NCBI GenBank assembly: GCA_047975215.1 | Contig: JBKEDD010000071.1 | Location: 10,874-74,873 of the forward strand | Direction of reading: 5' to 3' | DNA: 64,000 bases | From: JAGRMG01 sp047975215 | GTDB lineage: Bacteria; Pseudomonadota; Alphaproteobacteria; Rhodobacterales; Rhodobacteraceae | Shown here: in pieces, positions 63,857-64,000 of the stretch | Layout of the letters: each line of letters opens with the position of its first letter | How positions within the stretch are numbered: the stretch's first letter is position 1 | The notes under the pieces: model-generated | What the model was told of the DNA's origin: nothing | The model's database searches: none | What the model saw: the letters and a program-made list of their open reading frames with translations, nothing else | Position numbers and translations under genes: made by a program

Positions 63857-64000
63857 TTGAAGGATCGGTATTTCTCTGATTCTATTGGCGAAGCATCACA
63901 GGAGCAGAGTCATGGCGGTTGAGTATTGGCTTTCGGACAGGGCATGGGCGGCAATCGAGCCTCTCTTGCCGAAGAACCAGCCGGGCGCGCGGCGGGTGAA
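63857..64000 (+). mobile_element. IS5-type insertion sequence, left end
   Basis: The start of an element that continues beyond the window. GAAGGATCGGTATTTCTCTG near 63858-63877 is a plausible terminal inverted repeat, located where the IS66 remnant is interrupted. The transposase start follows at 63912. Confidence 0.55.
63912..64000 (+). CDS. IS5-type transposase, N-terminal part
   Basis: The first 29 residues are present: MAVEYWLSDRAWAAIEPLLP and KNQPGARRV. This is the beginning of an IS5-family (IS427-like) transposase, where the domain usually starts LSDxxWAxIEPLLPK. An AGGAG-like site (ACAGGAGCAG) precedes the ATG. No damage is visible in the part seen; the rest is outside the window. 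Confidence 0.8.
   Translation, partial: MAVEYWLSDRAWAAIEPLLPKNQPGARRV

Overview
The window is a 64 kb piece of a high-GC alphaproteobacterial chromosome, almost certainly from the Rhodobacteraceae (Roseobacter/Rhodobacter type). The reasons are: the order dusB(nifR3)-ntrB-ntrC-ntrY-ntrX-trkA-trkH-hfq-hflX; an NtrC without the sigma-54 GAFTGA loop; a fused IspD-IspF; soxBDAG sarcosine oxidase; TAXI-TRAP transport; and a protein ending in a VPLPA-CTERM sorting tail.

From 1 to about 42.08 kb the window looks like ordinary core chromosome. In order it holds: cytochrome c maturation genes (end of ccmB, ccmC, ccmD, ccmG); a TM2 protein; aconitase; a DUF1223 protein; an LpxL-type acyltransferase; an EamA transporter; an orphan protein with a FliG C-terminal domain; purB; tyrS; anmK; two tRNAs (Val-TAC and one with a CAT anticodon); purM-purN; rnd; three TadE/TadG-like pseudopilin genes; a glutamate dehydrogenase next to the soxBDAG operon; a cinA-pgpA-ispDF operon; and the nitrogen regulatory block dusB-ntrBC-ntrYX followed by K+ uptake (trkA, trkH) and hfq-hflX. 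Many genes overlap by 1-8 bases, which indicates translational coupling.

From 42.1 to 64 kb the window looks accessory. It starts with decayed transposase fragments (IS630-like and probably IS5-like) directly after hflX. It contains a large minus-strand catabolic block: two acyl-CoA dehydrogenases that look like a heteromeric pair, an acyl-CoA ligase, a crotonase without both usual catalytic glutamates, a fused TRAP permease and a TAXI substrate-binding protein, with a divergent LysR gene. Next comes a three-gene molybdopterin oxidoreductase operon (catalytic, four-cluster Fe-S and membrane anchor subunits); the catalytic subunit has no Tat signal and has an altered Fe-S motif. A perfect 9-bp inverted repeat lies upstream of this operon. 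An IS3 remnant follows, then a plus-strand metal-uptake cluster: a DUF2946-like protein, a His/Met-rich copper-uptake-associated protein, a TrmO/TsaA-like protein and a FecBCD-type ABC transporter. The right end is a graveyard of IS256, IS630 and IS66 remnants around a GNAT acetyltransferase and a VPLPA-CTERM protein, and the window is cut inside the start of an apparently intact IS5-type transposase.

The catabolic block suggests uptake of an organic acid by the TAXI-TRAP system, CoA activation, and oxidation by an unusual dehydrogenase pair; the substrate is not known. The molybdoenzyme, the crotonase-like protein and the metal-uptake cluster are the places where new biology is most likely.
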